Below are positions 62,094-64,000 of a stretch of 64,000 nucleotides of DNA, one piece after another; position 1 is the stretch's first letter, and each line of letters begins with the position of its first letter. The stretch is from NCBI GenBank assembly GCA_023432225.1, contig JAEYUW010000045.1, positions 248,001 to 312,000 on the forward strand, read 5' to 3'. The notes under the pieces were generated by a model. That model searched no databases, had not been told where the DNA came from, and was given only the letters and a program-made list of their open reading frames with translations. Made by a program: the position numbers and the translations under genes. This DNA comes from Verrucomicrobiota bacterium. Lineage in GTDB: Bacteria > Verrucomicrobiota > Verrucomicrobiia > Opitutales > Opitutaceae.

Positions 62094-63342
62094 TGAGCCG
62101 GATGCGGTCGTTGGCGTCCCACGGCGACATGTCCGAAAGGATCACGCGGTCGCCGGGCTGGAGGCCTTGGACGATTTCGATCGTGTTGACCGAGCTGCGG
62201 CCGAGCTGCACCTGCGTGCGGACAGCGTCATTGCTGGCGGGATCGAGCTTGAAGATGCCGACGGTGCTGCGCTCCTGGCCAAAGGCCGGGCGGCCCACAT
62301 AGACGACGTCGTTGAGACGTTCGAGTTCGATCGTGCCGTCAACCGAGAGGTCGGGGCGGGCGCCACGGGGGAGCTGGCCTTCGATGCGAACGTCGACGAG
62401 CACGGTGCCGTTTTGCACGGCGGGGTCGATGCGGGCGACCTTGCCTTCGACGACGCCGTTGCGAGTGTCGATCTGGGCGAGCTGGCCGATCGCGATGTCC
62501 TTGGCCTGGGTTTCCGCGATGCGGACCTCGGCCTTGAGCTTCGCCGGGTCGGCGACGCGAGCGATGTTGGTGCCGGGTTGGACTTGCGCGCCGACTTCGA
62601 CGGGGAGCGCCGAGAGGACGCCGGTCATGGACGAGCGGACCTTGAGCGCATCGAGTTCCTCGGCGCGGAGCTTGGCGAGCGAGCGCAGGCGCTCGACTTC
62701 GGCTTCCTGGACGGCGAGTTGCGGTTTGATGGACTGCTGGGCAAAGGCGTAGCGCTTCTGCTCGATGGCGTTCGTGTTGGCGGCCTGAGCGGCGGTCGCC
62801 TGCGTGAGGCGGAGTTCGAGTTCCGAGACGAGGCCGTCCTTGAAGAGTTGTTCGCGGACCTCGGCCTGGAGCTTGGTGGTTTCGAAATCGGACTTGGCGC
62901 GGGCGGCAGTGGCTTCGGCTTGGAGGAGCTGCGACTCGAGCTGCACGCGGAGATTCGAGAGCTGAGCCTCGGCGGCGCGAAGCTGGGAGTCGGCGTTGGC
63001 GGCGGCGGAAACGACGTCGGGGTTGGTCAGCTCGAGGATGAGCGTGCCCGGCTCGACGATGGCGCCGGGACGGAGAATGATCTTGTCGACGCGGCCCTGC
63101 GTGCGCGCGGCGATCCAGCGGATTTCCTCGGGCACCAGAGTGCCGAGGCCACGGACTTGGCGAACCATCGGGCCGCGCTTCACGGTGTCGATCCACACTA
63201 GGTTGCGTTCGACCGTGGGAGCGGCGGGCTTGAGACGGGCGAGCACGACGGTGATGCCGATGAGCACCAGACCGGCGATCGCTCCGTAGATGATGCGCTT
63301 CTTGCGTTTCTCTTTGGCGGCGTTGGGACGGGGAATATCCAT
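62089..63342 (-). CDS. HlyD/MacA-type periplasmic adaptor
   Basis: 417 residues from ATG 63342. A single membrane anchor after a basic stretch (RIIYGAIAGLVLIGITVVLARL). A lipoyl half (GRVDKIILRPGAIVEPGTLILELTNPDV), a helical hairpin of about 100-200 (coiled-coil QLRAAEAQLSNLRVQLESQLLQAEATAARAKSDFETTKLQAEVREQLF), then a second lipoyl and barrel part (MTGVLSALPVEVGAQVQPGTNIARVADPAKLKAEVRIAETQAKDIAIGQLAQIDTR). It links inner-membrane ABC permease to an outer-membrane channel. First gene of the second ABC cluster. Confidence 0.9.
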   Translation of the reverse strand: MDIPRPNAAKEKRKKRIIYGAIAGLVLIGITVVLARLKPAAPTVERNLVWIDTVKRGPMVRQVRGLGTLVPEEIRWIAARTQGRVDKIILRPGAIVEPGTLILELTNPDVVSAAANADSQLRAAEAQLSNLRVQLESQLLQAEATAARAKSDFETTKLQAEVREQLFKDGLVSELELRLTQATAAQAANTNAIEQKRYAFAQQSIKPQLAVQEAEVERLRSLAKLRAEELDALKVRSSMTGVLSALPVEVGAQVQPGTNIARVADPAKLKAEVRIAETQAKDIAIGQLAQIDTRNGVVEGKVARIDPAVQNGTVLVDVRIEGQLPRGARPDLSVDGTIELERLNDVVYVGRPAFGQERSTVGIFKLDPASNDAVRTQVQLGRSSVNTIEIVQGLQPGDRVILSDMSPWDANDRIRLN

Positions 63343-63665
63343 TGCGAAATTCGGGAAATCTGCGGCCTTATCGCACCGCACGTGCCAAGTGCGATGGAAG
63401 GTTTAGTTTATTGAAGATAAATCATTTACGATTTCATGCTTGCTCGAATGGCGGTGGCCAGAAGTCGAAGACGGGATGTAGCTGTCCCGAAAACGGGAAA
63501 GCGGCCTCTTCAGGATTGGCTTGCTCGAGCGCGGCGAACTCACGACCGAAATGTTGCGGTCCTCCGCAGAACTATCCGCGAAGATCTTGTCGCTCGGATA
63601 GTAGTCGGGGCGAGACGCTCCCAAAACTACGGCGCGTCTGGGCACGAAGGCGGGCTCTCGAACGT
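63343..63665. other. 323-base gap upstream of the adaptor gene
   Basis: No convincing gene. A/T-rich stretch 63400-63440 (TTTAGTTTATTGAAGATAAATC) is the best candidate region for the promoter of the adaptor gene on the minus strand; no exact boxes can be fixed. A small CCCG-aaaa-CGGG hairpin lies near 63490. Confidence 0.4.
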
Positions 63666-63902
63666 TTACTTTCGCATCTTGCCGAGGAGAAGGACGCAGA
63701 TCGTCACGGCAATAAACGCGAGAAGCGCGCATGGCGCCGCAGTGGTCCATGCGGCGGAAGGCGGGTAGCTGGTGAACTGGTTCGTCGGCGCGACGCCGGG
63801 CTGCTGCGCCAACAATCGAAAATACTGCCACGTAAACACGGCGCCGAACGTCGCAGCACCGGCGATGAATCCCGCCACGGCTGATTTCAGGGGGAGGTTC
63901 AT
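63666..63902 (-). CDS. Small two-helix membrane protein
   Basis: 78 residues from ATG 63902: helices SAVAGFIAGAATFGAVFTWQYF and TTAAPCALLAFIAVTICVLLL, joined by a 25-residue polar loop. No family recognised. It stands alone; upstream sequence to the window end (63903-64000) shows nothing recognisable. An in-frame extension to 63965 is possible but adds no structure. Confidence 0.55.
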   Translation of the reverse strand: MNLPLKSAVAGFIAGAATFGAVFTWQYFRLLAQQPGVAPTNQFTSYPPSAAWTTAAPCALLAFIAVTICVLLLGKMRK

Positions 63903-64000
63903 TTTGCGGCGATCTAGAGTCAGCGAGACCGAGGAGGCAGCTGTTGCAAGTCCACCGGATCTCACGCCGGTAACCGCATTCGCGCGATGCAGCCGGTCGC

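Overview
The window is a GC-rich bacterial chromosome segment with dense, mostly short-spaced genes on both strands. The gene content suggests Verrucomicrobiota, most likely an Opitutaceae-like soil, freshwater or gut relative. Evidence includes a CE15 glucuronoyl esterase next to a GH28 pectinase, a GH112 phosphorylase, five long ADOP-type ABC permeases, many secreted TPR or Sel1 proteins, and housekeeping genes (ffh, der, fmt, parB, secG, hemW, priA, fur) of ordinary Gram-negative type. This taxonomic call is inference; no rRNA or tRNA gene is visible.

Layout. 1-3 kb: the end of a GH42 beta-galactosidase and a GH112 galactosyl-N-acetylhexosamine phosphorylase, separated by a palindromic repeat. 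3-8 kb: a low-GC membrane ORF, a TPR protein, a DUF900 lipoprotein hydrolase, an alkaline-ceramidase-like CREST protein and small membrane proteins. 8-19.5 kb: housekeeping block ffh, Lrp regulator plus aminotransferase, der, fmt, LysM-parB, secG, a LolA-like protein, a ribbon-helix-helix protein and aspartate aminotransferase. 19.5-27 kb: plant or glycan polymer degradation (GH28, CE15, a large secreted beta-helix protein), an ArsC/Spx-like protein and PhnA. 27-35.5 kb: first ABC export cluster, three ADOP permeases, one ATPase and a small proline-rich secreted protein. 35.5-46 kb: Rsm22-like methyltransferase, IPT lipoprotein, hemW-lipoprotein-M23 operon, an unusual Fur protein, priA and an OPT transporter. 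46-55.6 kb: group III truncated haemoglobin, Sel1-TonB fusion, an atypical M20 peptidase, psuG/psuK, the qorB-qorR divergent pair and a DUF1570-like secreted protein. 55.8-63.3 kb: second ABC export cluster, two ADOP permeases, ATPase and HlyD-type adaptor. The window ends with a small membrane protein.

How it fits together. The carbohydrate genes point to use of pectin, glucuronoxylan esters and galactosyl-N-acetylhexosamine glycans. The two ABC clusters look like MacAB-type tripartite export or envelope-stress systems in which the permease has been amplified into long duplicated forms. psuG with psuK recycles pseudouridine.

The most unusual sequence-level feature is a set of two-hairpin palindromic elements of about 55-90 bp scattered in gaps: several families with arms ending in TGTAGG, GTAGCG, GGTGGAG or CGCAGGCG. 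One of them sits in frame inside hemW, one supplies the stop codon of a gene, and one abuts a truncated SDR remnant. They look like REPIN-type mobile repeats active in this genome.
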